This document shows, in pieces, positions 51,253 through 60,093 of a stretch of 64,000 nucleotides of DNA (within the stretch, counting starts at the first letter, position 1; the number at the start of each line of letters is the position of its first letter). The notes under the pieces are model-generated. The model worked only from the letters and a program-made list of their open reading frames with translations, was not told the DNA's origin and ran no database searches. A program made the translations under genes and the position numbers. Source of the stretch: JBBECF01 sp040881945 (GTDB taxonomy: Bacteria; Pseudomonadota; Alphaproteobacteria; Dongiales; Dongiaceae); assembly GCA_040881945.1 (NCBI GenBank), contig JBBECF010000130.1, positions 26,376-90,375 on the forward strand, given 5' to 3'.

Positions 51253-52221
51253 TCACGCGATGCTCGAATCGCCGCAGACCGCGTTCAGCTTGCGTCGCAG
51301 CTCCTGCGCCTCGTCGACCGAAATCGCCTTGAAGCGGTAGATGTCCCCCGGCCTCGACTGTCCCAGCTTCCAGAACGCCGCCGACGGCACCGTATACGGA
51401 TTGATGAAGCCGCCCATGCTGGGGCCATCGTTGACCAGGATGATCGGCGTCTGGCCGGCAAGATTGATCGCGCCCAAGGGATAGCCCTGATCGATGATGT
51501 TGGACGGCTCGGCGCCGTGCTCGGGGGCCTTGGTACGGGCCTTCTCCGTGAAGGTCCACTGCGGGCCTTCGAGGCGGAAGCCGGTGCGATCGCTCTTCGA
51601 GGACAGCTTCCAGTCGCTCTCGAGAAAACGCTTGTGACCCGCCGCGTCGATCCAATCGTCGTTCGGGCCGGCGACCGCCTCGATGCTCCAGCGCTTGTCG
51701 GTCGCGAATTGCGGCCGGCAGCCCGCCTTGACCTTGCGGCCCGGCTTCCCGGCGCCCTTGGCGACCGGCACCACCTGCCCGGCCTTGACCGCACGGCCCT
51801 CCATGCCGCCGACCCCGGCCTTGTGGAAGGTCGAGCGCGACCCGAGCCAGGGCGGCGTGTCGATCCCGCCGGCAACCGCCACATAGGCGCGGGCACCGAT
51901 CTTGCCGAAGGAAAGAACGAGCGTCTGGCCAGACTTCACGGTTACGCTTTCCCACAGGGGAACGGCCTGCCCGTCCAGCTTCGGCGACATATCGGCGCCG
52001 CAGACGGCGATCACCCCGTCGCGCCGGAACTTGATCGTGGGCCCCATGAACTGACATTCGAGGCCGGCCGCGCCGGGATCGTTGCCGACGAGGATGTTGG
52101 CGAGGCGGAACGACCAGCTATCCATCGGGCCGGAGGGGGGAAACCCCTGGTTCCAGTAGCCGATGCGCCCAGGGTAGTCCTGGATCGAGGTCTCGAGGCC
52201 GGGTTGCAGTATCTCCAGCAT
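51253..52221 (-). CDS. Carboxyltransferase subunit, AHS2/KipA type (urea carboxylase-like)
   Basis: 322 residues of the family called PxpC, KipA or the AHS2 domain of urea amidolyase. The start LEILQPGLETSIQDYPGRIGYW, the GFPPSGPMDSWSFRLANILVGND segment (core PPSGPMDSWSFRLANILVGN) and PTIKF resemble the carboxyltransferase of urea carboxylase (QDYPGR-GYW and PPSGPMD). PxpC usually has QDLGR and PVSGAMD instead. The C-terminal half has IILVNDGPSMGGFINPYTV. With the AHS1-type partner and biotin carrier next to it, a carboxylase role is favoured over oxoprolinase. Confidence 0.82.
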   Translation of the reverse strand: MLEILQPGLETSIQDYPGRIGYWNQGFPPSGPMDSWSFRLANILVGNDPGAAGLECQFMGPTIKFRRDGVIAVCGADMSPKLDGQAVPLWESVTVKSGQTLVLSFGKIGARAYVAVAGGIDTPPWLGSRSTFHKAGVGGMEGRAVKAGQVVPVAKGAGKPGRKVKAGCRPQFATDKRWSIEAVAGPNDDWIDAAGHKRFLESDWKLSSKSDRTGFRLEGPQWTFTEKARTKAPEHGAEPSNIIDQGYPLGAINLAGQTPIILVNDGPSMGGFINPYTVPSAAFWKLGQSRPGDIYRFKAISVDEAQELRRKLNAVCGDSSIA

Positions 52222-52233
52222 GATCGTCGTCTC

Positions 52234-53103
52234 CTAAAACCGCTCGGCCTTGTCGAGCGAGGCCGTCCATTTCTTGTAGTTGCGCACCGAAAACCGCTGA
52301 TATTCGACGACGTTGTAGACGTAGGTGCCATCCTTCACTTGCGCCTCGACGCGCTCGAACTCCTCGACGCTGCACGGCACGAACTTCACCCGGTCGCCGG
52401 GACGGAACAGGCAGATGCTGTTCTCGAACTGCGGAAAGCGCTGCGCGGTGTCCCAGATCGGCACCGGAATGCGGGCGAATATCTGGTATCCGCCCGGCGT
52501 GGCGACGGGGTAGATGGCGGTCGACGCCCCGCCCATGCCGACGGTGCCCTGCGGCGTCCAGGTTCGCGGCGGGTTGTATTTCGGCGCCGTCAGCACGCAG
52601 CGCGGATCGAGCGCCATCATGAACGGCAGCCCGGGCCAGAACCCGAGCGAGGCGACCCAATATTCGGTGCCGGAGTGGACGCGCACGAACTGCTGCGCGT
52701 CCTTGAGCCCGTTCAGGCGCGCGATGAATTCGGGATCGGGCTCCTTTTTGACGATTTTCTCGCAGTAGTCGCGCACGCACTCGCGCGTCCACGGATCGAG
52801 ATAGACGGTCGGAAAATAGAACAGCCGGCTATCGAGCTCGATGTCCTCCGAGGGACCGAGCGCGCCGGCCAGCGACACCATCTCCTTCTTGAGATCCGCG
52901 TAGCCGATCACGTCCGGATCGTAGTGGACCAGCATCGAGGCAAAGCACGGCGCGGTTTCGATAATGCCTTTCGTCCGGTTCTGCTCGATCGCCGTCGCCA
53001 ATCCCTGAGCCATGAAATTCAGCTCGAGGTTCATCTCGTTGCCGAATTCGATCAGCACGTAGCGATCGCCGCCCGGCAGGAATTTCGGTTCCCGGTAGAT
53101 CAT
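52234..53103 (-). CDS. Carboxyltransferase subunit, AHS1/KipI type (urea carboxylase-like)
   Basis: 289 residues of the PxpB/KipI/AHS1 family. The N-terminus FLPGGDRYVLIEFGNEMNLEL and central GIIETAPCFASMLVHYDPD are general to the family. KYNPPRTWTPQGTVGMGGAS and TPGGYQIFAR, however, are characteristic of the urea-carboxylase branch (KYNPARTWTP...GIGGAY...PGGYQ). The usual PxpB is about 220-240 residues; the extra length lies in the region just before these motifs (DPWTRECVRDYCEKIVKKEP). It precedes the AHS2-type gene by 12 bp. Confidence 0.83.
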   Translation of the reverse strand: MIYREPKFLPGGDRYVLIEFGNEMNLELNFMAQGLATAIEQNRTKGIIETAPCFASMLVHYDPDVIGYADLKKEMVSLAGALGPSEDIELDSRLFYFPTVYLDPWTRECVRDYCEKIVKKEPDPEFIARLNGLKDAQQFVRVHSGTEYWVASLGFWPGLPFMMALDPRCVLTAPKYNPPRTWTPQGTVGMGGASTAIYPVATPGGYQIFARIPVPIWDTAQRFPQFENSICLFRPGDRVKFVPCSVEEFERVEAQVKDGTYVYNVVEYQRFSVRNYKKWTASLDKAERF

Positions 53104-53125
53104 GCGCGCGTCTCCCCAAACCCCT

Positions 53126-54490
53126 CTACGACTGAACGAGCTCGCCGGCGTACATCTCGATGAAGCCGGTATGCGTCTCGCCGGCGCGGAACGCCGCGTG
53201 ATCCATCAGCCGGCGCAGGAACGGGATATTCGTCGCCACCCCCTCGACGACGAATCCGTCGAGCGCCGCAGCCATCCGATCGGCGGCCCGATCGCGGTCG
53301 GCGCCATGGGCGATGACCTTGGCGATCATGGGATCGTAATGGAACGTGATCTGATCGCCCTCGCGCACGCCGGTATCGACGCGCGCGGCCCCGGGTCCGT
53401 TCGGCGGCGCAAACCGAGCGAGCCGGCCCGGCGAGGGCAGGAAGTTCCTGGCCGGATTCTCGGCATAGACGCGACATTCGATCGCATGACCCTCGGTTCG
53501 GACATCGCCCTGCTGGAGGCCCGAGAGGTCGTCGCCGCGGGCCAGTCGGATCTGCAGCGCGACGAGATCGAGTCCCGTCACCAGCTCGGTCACGGGGTGC
53601 TCGACCTGGATCCGGGTGTTCATCTCCAGGAAGAAAAACTCGTCGGTTTCGGCGTCAACCACGAACTCGATCGTGCCGGCGCCGCGATAGCGTTCCTGCC
53701 TGGCCAGGGCGACCGCGGCCTCGGCCATCGACCGGCGCATGGCGGCCGGCAGGTTCGGGGCCGGGCTTTCCTCGACGATTTTTTGATAACGTCGCTGCAC
53801 CGAGCAGTCGCGCTCGAACATGTGGATGGCGTGGCCGTCGCCGAAACCGAACACCTGGATCTCCACGTGCCGCGCCCGGCGGACCAGCCGCTCGAGATAG
53901 ATCGCGCCGTCCCCGAACGACTTTTCCGCCAGGGCCTGGGTCGCCTCGACGGTCTTGCACAGGTCGGCCGGCGCATCGACACGGCGCATGCCGATGCCGC
54001 CGCCGCCCGCCGAGGCCTTGACCAGGAGCGGATATCCGACGTCGTCGGCCGCCTCTTCGATCCCGGCGAGGTCGCCCGGACCGAACCGCGGACTCCCCGG
54101 CAGGATCGGCACCCCGGCCGATCTGGCGAGCAGCCGCGCCCGTTCCTTGTCGCCCATGTCCTCGATGGTCTCCGGCATCGGGCCGATCCAGGTCAGCTTG
54201 GCCGCGGCCACGGCGCGGGCGAATCCGGCGTTCTCGGCCAGAAAGCCGTAGCCCGGATGCACGGCGTCGGCCCGCGCCGCCTGGGCCGCGCCCAGGATAT
54301 TCCCGACGACCAGATAGCTTTGCTTCGCCGGGGCGGGCCCGATCGGATGGGCCTCGTCGGCCAGCGCGACGTGGAGCGCGCCGGCATCGGCCTCGGAATA
54401 GACCGCGACCGTTCGAAGGCCGAGGTCTCGGCAACTGCGAATGACGCGGCAGGCGATCTCGCCGCGATTGGCGATCAGGACTTTTTTCAT
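53126..54490 (-). CDS. Biotin carboxylase (AccC-like)
   Basis: ATP-grasp enzyme of 454 residues that carboxylates biotin with bicarbonate and ATP. The N-terminus KVLIANRGEIACRVIRSCRDLG (core IANRGEIACRVI), YGFLAENAGFA, the glycine-rich loop KASAGGGGIGMRRV, the biotin-binding HVEIQVFG, FERDCSVQRRYQK and EMNTRIQVEHPVTE are all intact. It is the length of stand-alone AccC with no BCCP domain. Its operon neighbours (carrier plus two carboxyltransferase subunits) show it is not the housekeeping acetyl-CoA carboxylase subunit. Confidence 0.9.
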   Translation of the reverse strand: MKKVLIANRGEIACRVIRSCRDLGLRTVAVYSEADAGALHVALADEAHPIGPAPAKQSYLVVGNILGAAQAARADAVHPGYGFLAENAGFARAVAAAKLTWIGPMPETIEDMGDKERARLLARSAGVPILPGSPRFGPGDLAGIEEAADDVGYPLLVKASAGGGGIGMRRVDAPADLCKTVEATQALAEKSFGDGAIYLERLVRRARHVEIQVFGFGDGHAIHMFERDCSVQRRYQKIVEESPAPNLPAAMRRSMAEAAVALARQERYRGAGTIEFVVDAETDEFFFLEMNTRIQVEHPVTELVTGLDLVALQIRLARGDDLSGLQQGDVRTEGHAIECRVYAENPARNFLPSPGRLARFAPPNGPGAARVDTGVREGDQITFHYDPMIAKVIAHGADRDRAADRMAAALDGFVVEGVATNIPFLRRLMDHAAFRAGETHTGFIEMYAGELVQS

Positions 54491-54523
54491 GGCGTCCGTC
54501 GTTCGATCATCGGCCTTCGTCGC

Positions 54524-55249
54524 CTATCCCAGGTAACCCTTGATCGCGTCGTGAACGGCCTTGGCGAGCGCGACCGCGCCGGGCGTGTCGGAATGGACGC
54601 AGATGCAATCCGCGCGCATCGGGATGTCGGTCCCCTGCACCGACCGCACCTTGCCCTCCTTGATGGCGCGCAGCGTCCGCTTGGCCGCGGCTTCGGGCTC
54701 GACCGCCGCGTGCTCGCGGGTGATGATGAGCCGTCCGGTGTCGTCGTAATCGAGGTCGACGTAGAACTCGGCGAAGAACGGTATGCCGCGCCCGGCATAG
54801 ACCTCCTCGTGCTTCGTCGCGGCCATGCCCATGAGCGGGACGCCGAACACCTGCGCCGCGTCGGCGACGGCGTGCGCCACGCCCGCGTCGCGGGCGGCCA
54901 TGCCGTAGAGCGCGCCATGCGGCTTGACGTGGTTGAGGCTCATCCCTTCGGCCTCGAGAAAGCCCTTGAGCGCGCCGACCTGATAGATGATGCAGGCGGA
55001 CAGCTCGTCCCGGTCCATCTTCATCTCGCGCCGGCCGAAGCCCTGCAGATCGGGCAGCGACGGGTGCGCGCCGACCTTGACGCCGTGCCGCTTGGCCAGG
55101 CGGACCGTCTCGCGCATGACCACCGGGTCCGACGCATGAAAGCCGCAGGCGACATTGGCCAGGGTGATGTACGGCATGATGCCGGCGTCGTCGCCCATCC
55201 GATACAGGCCGAACGCCTCGCCCATGTCGCAATTGATTGCCAGAGCCAT
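54524..55249 (-). CDS. LamB/YcsF family protein (PxpA-like)
   Basis: 241 residues; ATG 55249. Family features are INCDMGEAFGLYRMGDD, YITLANVACGFHASDP, HGVKVGAHPSLPD, KPHGALYG and the C-terminal CVHSDTPGAVALAKAV. In 5-oxoprolinase, PxpA cooperates with PxpBC to hydrolyse oxoproline using ATP. Here it precedes a biotin carboxylase, so it may supply the amide- or ureido-hydrolysing step after carboxylation. That is inference. It has the expected TIM-barrel histidines and aspartates (HAS, GAHPS, HGALYG). Confidence 0.9.
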   Translation of the reverse strand: MALAINCDMGEAFGLYRMGDDAGIMPYITLANVACGFHASDPVVMRETVRLAKRHGVKVGAHPSLPDLQGFGRREMKMDRDELSACIIYQVGALKGFLEAEGMSLNHVKPHGALYGMAARDAGVAHAVADAAQVFGVPLMGMAATKHEEVYAGRGIPFFAEFYVDLDYDDTGRLIITREHAAVEPEAAAKRTLRAIKEGKVRSVQGTDIPMRADCICVHSDTPGAVALAKAVHDAIKGYLG

Positions 55250-55293
55250 GATGCAACCCTCCCGATCCGACTCGTTCTCGCGGCGCGCCTCGC

Positions 55294-56319
55294 TCAATCC
55301 TGCAGACTTGCGATGAAACGCTGGCGGACCTGATCGGCAACCACCGCGACGATGAGCAGGACGCCGATCACCACGGTCTGCAAATAGGACTCGATCCGCG
55401 CCAGGTTCATGCCGTTCTGGATCAGGCCGATGAAGATCGCGCCCAGGACGACGTTGCCGACCCGCCCGACGCCGCCGCGCAGGGACACGCCGCCGATGAC
55501 GCAGGCCGCGATCGATTCCAACGGCATCGCCGCCCCGATGTTCGCCTCGCCCGTTTCCAGGCGCGCGGTCAGCATCAGACCGGAAACGGTCGCCATCGCG
55601 CTGCACAGGACATAGGCGAGGAACAAATAGAGACGAACGTTGATCCCGGACAGGGACGCCGCCTTGACGTTGCCGCCGATCGCGTAGAAGTAACGCCCCA
55701 TGCGTGTCCAGTTGAGGACGACGTACATCGTCGCGATCAAGGCGACCGTGACATAGATCGGCGCCGGAATGCCGAGCCACTGGCCGAATCCGAACGTCTC
55801 GCCGAAGGCCGGCGGCATGCCATAGACCGGCACGCCGCCCGTCATATAAAGCGCAATGCCGAATCCGACGGAGGCCATGCCCAGCGTCATCATGAACGGC
55901 GACACGTTGAAGATCGCGACTCCGACGCCGTTGACGACCCCGATCGACACGCCGGCGCCGAGCCCGGCCACGATGCCGAGCGCGACGGCGAGGGCAACGG
56001 CGTCCGGGGCCGCGGCATAGGTCGTGGCCATCGCCGTCGCCCCGACCACCGACGTCAGCGCCAGCATGGTCCCGACCGACAGGTCGAAGCCGCCCGTGAT
56101 CAGGGCGAGCATCTGTCCCATCGCGACCATGGTCAGATAGGTGGACTGGCGCGCCACGTTGACGAGGTTCCGCGAGGTCAGGAAATTGTCCGATAGAAGC
56201 GCGAAGACGATGACGGCGATGACCAGGAGGAACGGCAGCACGCCGAGCCGGACGAACAGCCGTTGCAGCCATGCCTTGGCCGTCCGCGCCGGCGCCGCCT
56301 TCGGTCCGTTCTCCGCCAT
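55294..56319 (-). CDS. Rbs-type ABC transporter permease
   Basis: 341-residue sugar-type permease with about nine helices. RbsC landmarks: NLVNVARQSTYLTMVAMGQMLALITGGFDLSVG (core ITGGFDLSVG), RMGRYFYAIGGNVKAASLSGI for the coupling loop, and SIAACVIGGVSLRGGVG toward the C-terminus. ATG 56319 shares one base with the ATPase stop (TGATG). It serves both halves of the pore as a homodimer. Context suggests the substrate is that of the adjacent carboxylase system. Confidence 0.92.
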   Translation of the reverse strand: MAENGPKAAPARTAKAWLQRLFVRLGVLPFLLVIAVIVFALLSDNFLTSRNLVNVARQSTYLTMVAMGQMLALITGGFDLSVGTMLALTSVVGATAMATTYAAAPDAVALAVALGIVAGLGAGVSIGVVNGVGVAIFNVSPFMMTLGMASVGFGIALYMTGGVPVYGMPPAFGETFGFGQWLGIPAPIYVTVALIATMYVVLNWTRMGRYFYAIGGNVKAASLSGINVRLYLFLAYVLCSAMATVSGLMLTARLETGEANIGAAMPLESIAACVIGGVSLRGGVGRVGNVVLGAIFIGLIQNGMNLARIESYLQTVVIGVLLIVAVVADQVRQRFIASLQD

Positions 56320-57863
56320 CACGCCGCCTGCCGTTCGAAGAAATGGCTCAACACCTTGTCCTGGGTGATATCGCTGCCCGCGAGCTCCGTCCGCAACGTG
56401 CCGCGATACATGACATAGGCGCGATTCGCGAGATGCAGGATCTCCGGCAAATCCGAGGACACGAGCAGAATCGCCGCCCCGGCCTGGCACAGATCGCGGA
56501 TGAACTCGTAGATGGCGACGCGCGTTCCGACGTCGACGCCGACGGTCGGCTCGTCGAAGACGAACAGCTTGACCTCGCGCGACAAGGCCTTGGCGAGAAG
56601 CACCTTCTGCTGGTTGCCGCCGGAGAATTGGTCGACCGCCCGCTCGACATTGAGCGGCTGCAAGTTCAGGCGCCGGGCGATCTCGACCGTGCGCCCCTGC
56701 TCGGACCGGCGGCGCAGGAACAGCCGGCCCGAGAAGGCCGGCAGGGCGAGCGACGGCAGCGCGATGTTTTCCCGCGCGCCGCGCAGCATCACGAGCCCCT
56801 CTTCGCGCCGGTCGGAGGGCAGATAGAAGAACCCGCGCGCCAGCATGTCGCGCGGCGCGAGGCCGGTTGTGTCCGCGCCGGCGAAGGTCACGCGCCCCGA
56901 CTTTACCGGCTCGACGCCGAAACAGGCGCGCGCCACTTCGGACTTGCCGGAGCCGACCAGGCCGGCGAGCCCGACGATCTCGCCGGCGCGCACGGTCATC
57001 GAAACGTCCTTGACCGAGCCGGTGGCCGTCGTCAGCCCCGCAACCGTCAGAACCGTCTCGGCCGGCCGATACTCGATCGTCGGAAAGATCTGCGAGATGA
57101 CCCGGCCGGTCATCAATTCGACAAGGCGGCCTTCGGTGGCATCGGCGACGTCCAGGGTCGCGACGTAGCGGCCGTCGCGCAGCACGGTGATCCGATCGCC
57201 GATGCGTCGGATCTCGCTCAGTCGATGCGTGATGTAGATGACGCCCACGCCCTGCGCCTTGGCTTGGGCGATGAGGCTGAACAGGCGTTCGGTCTCGCGT
57301 TCGGTGAGCGAAGCCGTCGGCTCGTCCAGAATGAGGATTGACAGTTGCGAGCGGAACGCCTTGGCGATTTCCACCATCTGCTGCTCGGCGCGCGACAGGT
57401 AGGCGACCCGCTGCGTCGGCTTGAGAGGGAACCCCAGGCGGTCGAGGATCTCGCGGGCGCGGATGTGCATCTGCCGTTTGCCGAGGAACGGGCCGTCCAT
57501 CTGCTCGGCGCCAAGAAAGAGGTTCTCCTCGACCGTCATCTGCGGCACGAGCGAGAACTCCTGAAACACCGCGCCGATGCCGAGCGCCCGGGCATCGTGG
57601 ACCGAGCCGAGCTCGACGGCCGCGCCGCGGAAATGGATGCGGCCCGCGGTCGGACGCTGCGCGCCCGCCACGAGCGCGATCAGCGTCGATTTTCCCGCGC
57701 CGTTCTCGCCGAAGAGGACGTGCACCTCGCCCGCCCGAAGGTCGAGAGTCACCTCGTCGAGCGCGACGACGCCCGGAAAGTGCTTGGACAGCTTCTCCAA
57801 TCGGAGCAGAGGCGGGGCCCCGCCGCCGGGGGCCCCGTCCCGCTCCGTGACCAAACCGGTCAC
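56319..57863 (-). CDS. Rbs-type ABC transporter ATP-binding protein (double NBD)
   Basis: 514 residues from GTG 57863 (alternatives upstream overlap the binding-protein gene). Domain 1 has Walker A GENGAGKST and LDEPTASLTERE with a degenerate signature LSRAEQQMVEIAKA. Domain 2 has GLVGSGKSE and the intact signature FSGGNQQKVLLAKAL with FDEPTVGVDVGT. This is the RbsA/MglA layout. It lies 20 bp after the binding-protein stop and 1 bp into the permease start. Start confidence is moderate because no good ribosome site is visible. Confidence 0.88.
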   Translation of the reverse strand: MTGLVTERDGAPGGGAPPLLRLEKLSKHFPGVVALDEVTLDLRAGEVHVLFGENGAGKSTLIALVAGAQRPTAGRIHFRGAAVELGSVHDARALGIGAVFQEFSLVPQMTVEENLFLGAEQMDGPFLGKRQMHIRAREILDRLGFPLKPTQRVAYLSRAEQQMVEIAKAFRSQLSILILDEPTASLTERETERLFSLIAQAKAQGVGVIYITHRLSEIRRIGDRITVLRDGRYVATLDVADATEGRLVELMTGRVISQIFPTIEYRPAETVLTVAGLTTATGSVKDVSMTVRAGEIVGLAGLVGSGKSEVARACFGVEPVKSGRVTFAGADTTGLAPRDMLARGFFYLPSDRREEGLVMLRGARENIALPSLALPAFSGRLFLRRRSEQGRTVEIARRLNLQPLNVERAVDQFSGGNQQKVLLAKALSREVKLFVFDEPTVGVDVGTRVAIYEFIRDLCQAGAAILLVSSDLPEILHLANRAYVMYRGTLRTELAGSDITQDKVLSHFFERQAA

Positions 57864-57882
57864 GAACTTTGCGACCGCCGGC

Positions 57883-58965
57883 TCAGTTAACCGAGAACGT
57901 CGGCTTGAAATCGGCCGGCGCCAGCGACGATTCATAGTCGAACGAGTCGATGTTGCTCGAGTCGATCACATAGAGCTGCGGCCCAACATGCTTCTGGTAG
58001 TCCTTGCCCTCCAAGATCCGCACGACCTGATCGATCGCGATCCGGCCCTGAATGACCGCCGAGTCGGTCGGCGCCGCCATGATGCGTCCGGCCTTGATGC
58101 CCTCATAGACGCCCGGCGTGAAGTAGTACGCCAGGACCTTGACCTTGTCCGCAAGACCGCGGTCGCGCAGCAGTCCGATCGCCGCCTCGGCGGTCGGCGA
58201 CGTGCCGACGACGTATTGAATGTCCGGATAGGCCTCGAGCGTGTCCTCGACCAGCTTGAGCTGGACTTCCTTTCCGGTGTCGCCGTACTTGGTATCGACG
58301 ACCTCGATGTCGCTGCCCGCGACCGCCTTCATGAAGCCGGTGTTGCCGGCCTCGACCCAGCCGGCGCCCGGAGGTCCGGGGAACCAGGCGACCTTCACCT
58401 TGCCGCTGCCCGCCGGGTGCAGCTTGGCGATGTATTCGCCGGCCTTGAATCCCATCTCGCCGAACGAGACGAGCGACTTCGCCGACAGCTCGGGCGATGA
58501 CATGCCGTTGATGACGTCGATGACGGGAATGCCCCTGCCGCGGACCTCCTTCACCAGGTTGTTCAGGCCGTCATAGGAAATGGCCCCGATGACCACGCCT
58601 TGCGCGCCCGCCGCGACGCAGTCCTCGATCTGCGAAATCTGCTTGTTGAGGTTGGTGTAGCCGCCGGCCTCGACGAGCTGCATCTTGACGCCGAGGCGTT
58701 CGGATTCGGCGACGACGCCGTAGTCGACCGCCATCCAATAGGCGTCCTTCATGTGCGGAAACGACACGCAGATGTCCCACTTCTTCGACGCCTTTTCCAG
58801 CGCCGTATATTCGATCTCGGTGCGCGGGCTTTCCATGTTGAACGCCGGATCCCACACCTCGACCTTGAACGGATACCACTCATCGGCTTGCGCAGGTGTC
58901 GCGGCCAAGCCGACGGCGATGGCTCCGCCCGCGAGCACGCTGATGACACTGGCGTTAATTTTCAT
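57883..58965 (-). CDS. TorT-like periplasmic substrate-binding protein
   Basis: 360 residues from ATG 58965 with a Sec signal ending ATPAQA near 27. The mature N-terminus DEWYPFKVEVWDPAFNMES, then WDICVSFPHMKDAYWMAVDYG and LVEAGGYTNLNKQISQIEDC, closely follow TorT, the TMAO-binding protein of the TorS system. Here, however, it precedes an RbsA/RbsC pair, so it is an ABC receptor, not a signalling partner. A small methylated amine, ureido or guanidino compound is a reasonable ligand guess; the sequence does not decide it. First gene of the operon, divergent from a LysR. Confidence 0.87.
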   Translation of the reverse strand: MKINASVISVLAGGAIAVGLAATPAQADEWYPFKVEVWDPAFNMESPRTEIEYTALEKASKKWDICVSFPHMKDAYWMAVDYGVVAESERLGVKMQLVEAGGYTNLNKQISQIEDCVAAGAQGVVIGAISYDGLNNLVKEVRGRGIPVIDVINGMSSPELSAKSLVSFGEMGFKAGEYIAKLHPAGSGKVKVAWFPGPPGAGWVEAGNTGFMKAVAGSDIEVVDTKYGDTGKEVQLKLVEDTLEAYPDIQYVVGTSPTAEAAIGLLRDRGLADKVKVLAYYFTPGVYEGIKAGRIMAAPTDSAVIQGRIAIDQVVRILEGKDYQKHVGPQLYVIDSSNIDSFDYESSLAPADFKPTFSVN

Positions 58966-59038
58966 TCCTCGCTCTCCCATGTCTCGAACCGGCCGATTTG
59001 GCGGCCCTGTTGTCGCCCCGGTCGCCGACGATGGCCCA

Positions 59039-59062
59039 GGGTCGGCGGGACGCTGCCGACCC
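59039..59062. other. 8-bp inverted repeat in the divergent lysR/binding-protein region
   Basis: GGGTCGGC (59039-59046) and GCCGACCC (59055-59062) are perfect arms around GGGACGCT. The repeat lies in the TorT-like gene's leader region, about 75 bp upstream of its ATG. It could form an RNA hairpin or be an operator. No factor is known. Confidence 0.35.
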
Positions 59063-59112
59063 GGCCGATCGGGTGCCGGGGACACGGTGGAATCCTTGCC
59101 CAGGGATCGCCT

Positions 59113-59118
59113 ATTGTA
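59113..59118 (-). promoter_or_regulatory. Candidate -10 for the TorT-like transporter/carboxylase operon
   Basis: Read on the minus strand, TACAAT (59118-59113) is a 5/6 match to the -10 consensus, in an AT-rich patch between the two divergent genes. No good -35 lies 16-18 bp upstream (AGATAC-like). An activator-dependent promoter controlled by the divergent LysR protein would fit. Weak evidence. Confidence 0.35.
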
Positions 59119-59156
59119 AAATCAGAAAGTTAGGGTATCTGTTATCGGAAATTCCA

Positions 59157-60074
59157 ATGAGCTTGTCCCTCCGCCAGATCCGCTACTTCATCGCCACCGC
59201 CGAGACCGGCAAGGTGTCGCAGGCGGCCTCGACCCTCGGCGTCTCGCAATCGGCGGTCACCGAAGCGATCAAGGCGCTGGAACGCGAGACCGGCGTCCGG
59301 CTGTTTCGCCGCCACCCCAAGGGCGTGACCCTGACCTACGAGGGCACGCAATTCCTGCAGCACGCGCGCAATATCATGTCGGCGGTCGCCGACGCCACGC
59401 AGGCGCCCCGGCGGGCGCGCAGCGAAGTCTCCGGCAGCTTCTCTCTCGCGGTGACCTACACGGTGGCCGGCTATTTCCTGCCGGCGCCGCTCGCCCGCTT
59501 TCGCCGCGCCTTTCCCGCAGTCGACACCAAGCTGCACGAGATGGACCGCGGCGACATCGAGCGCCGGCTCATCGACGGCGACATCGACATTGCCGTGATC
59601 CTGACGTCGAACCTGCGCAACGCCGATCGGATCGAGACGGAGGTGCTGATTCAATCGAAGCGGCGGCTGTGGCTGTCCGCCAATCATCCGTTGCTGCAAG
59701 CCAAGCGGCTATCGCTCGGCGATATCGCGCCGGAGCCCTATATCATGCTCACGATCGACGAAGCGGAGAAGACGGCGCTGCGGTACTGGCAGCGGGCCAA
59801 ACTCCGGCCGACCGTCGCATTCCGCACCTCGTCGGTCGAGGCGGTGCGCAGTCTGGTGGCGACCGGCCAGGGCGTTGCCATCCTGTCCGACATGGTTTAC
59901 CGCCCGTGGTCGCTCGAGGGCGACCGCATCGAGGCGCGTGCCCTGCCGGAGGTGGTGCCGACCATGGATGTCGGCCTTGCCTGGAGGCGCGGTGCCCGCC
60001 TCGACCCCTGCGCCGAGGCGTTCCGGGACTTCTGCCACATGACGTACAACGCGGCCGGGGTCCGCACGCTTTAG
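59157..60074 (+). CDS. LysR-family transcriptional regulator (divergent from the carboxylase cluster)
   Basis: 305 residues from ATG 59157. The helix-turn-helix lies in about 5-64 (LRQIRYFIATAETGKVSQAA, TLGVSQSAVTEAIKALE). The effector domain covers 90-300 with RFRRAFPAVDTKLHEMDRGDIERRL, the kind of opening seen in CbbR/AmpR relatives. It is transcribed away from the TorT-like transporter and split carboxylase operon and probably controls it. It converges on bioY with 19 bp between stops. Confidence 0.92.
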   Translation: MSLSLRQIRYFIATAETGKVSQAASTLGVSQSAVTEAIKALERETGVRLFRRHPKGVTLTYEGTQFLQHARNIMSAVADATQAPRRARSEVSGSFSLAVTYTVAGYFLPAPLARFRRAFPAVDTKLHEMDRGDIERRLIDGDIDIAVILTSNLRNADRIETEVLIQSKRRLWLSANHPLLQAKRLSLGDIAPEPYIMLTIDEAEKTALRYWQRAKLRPTVAFRTSSVEAVRSLVATGQGVAILSDMVYRPWSLEGDRIEARALPEVVPTMDVGLAWRRGARLDPCAEAFRDFCHMTYNAAGVRTL

Positions 60075-60093
60075 CCGACCCGGATCGGCCGCG

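Noticed and set aside
51253..55249. Annotating the LamB/YcsF, AHS1 and AHS2 genes simply as 5-oxoprolinase PxpABC
   Set aside because: Biotin carboxylase and a biotin carrier lie inside the same operon, and the carboxyltransferase motifs are of the urea-carboxylase kind; PxpABC needs no biotin.
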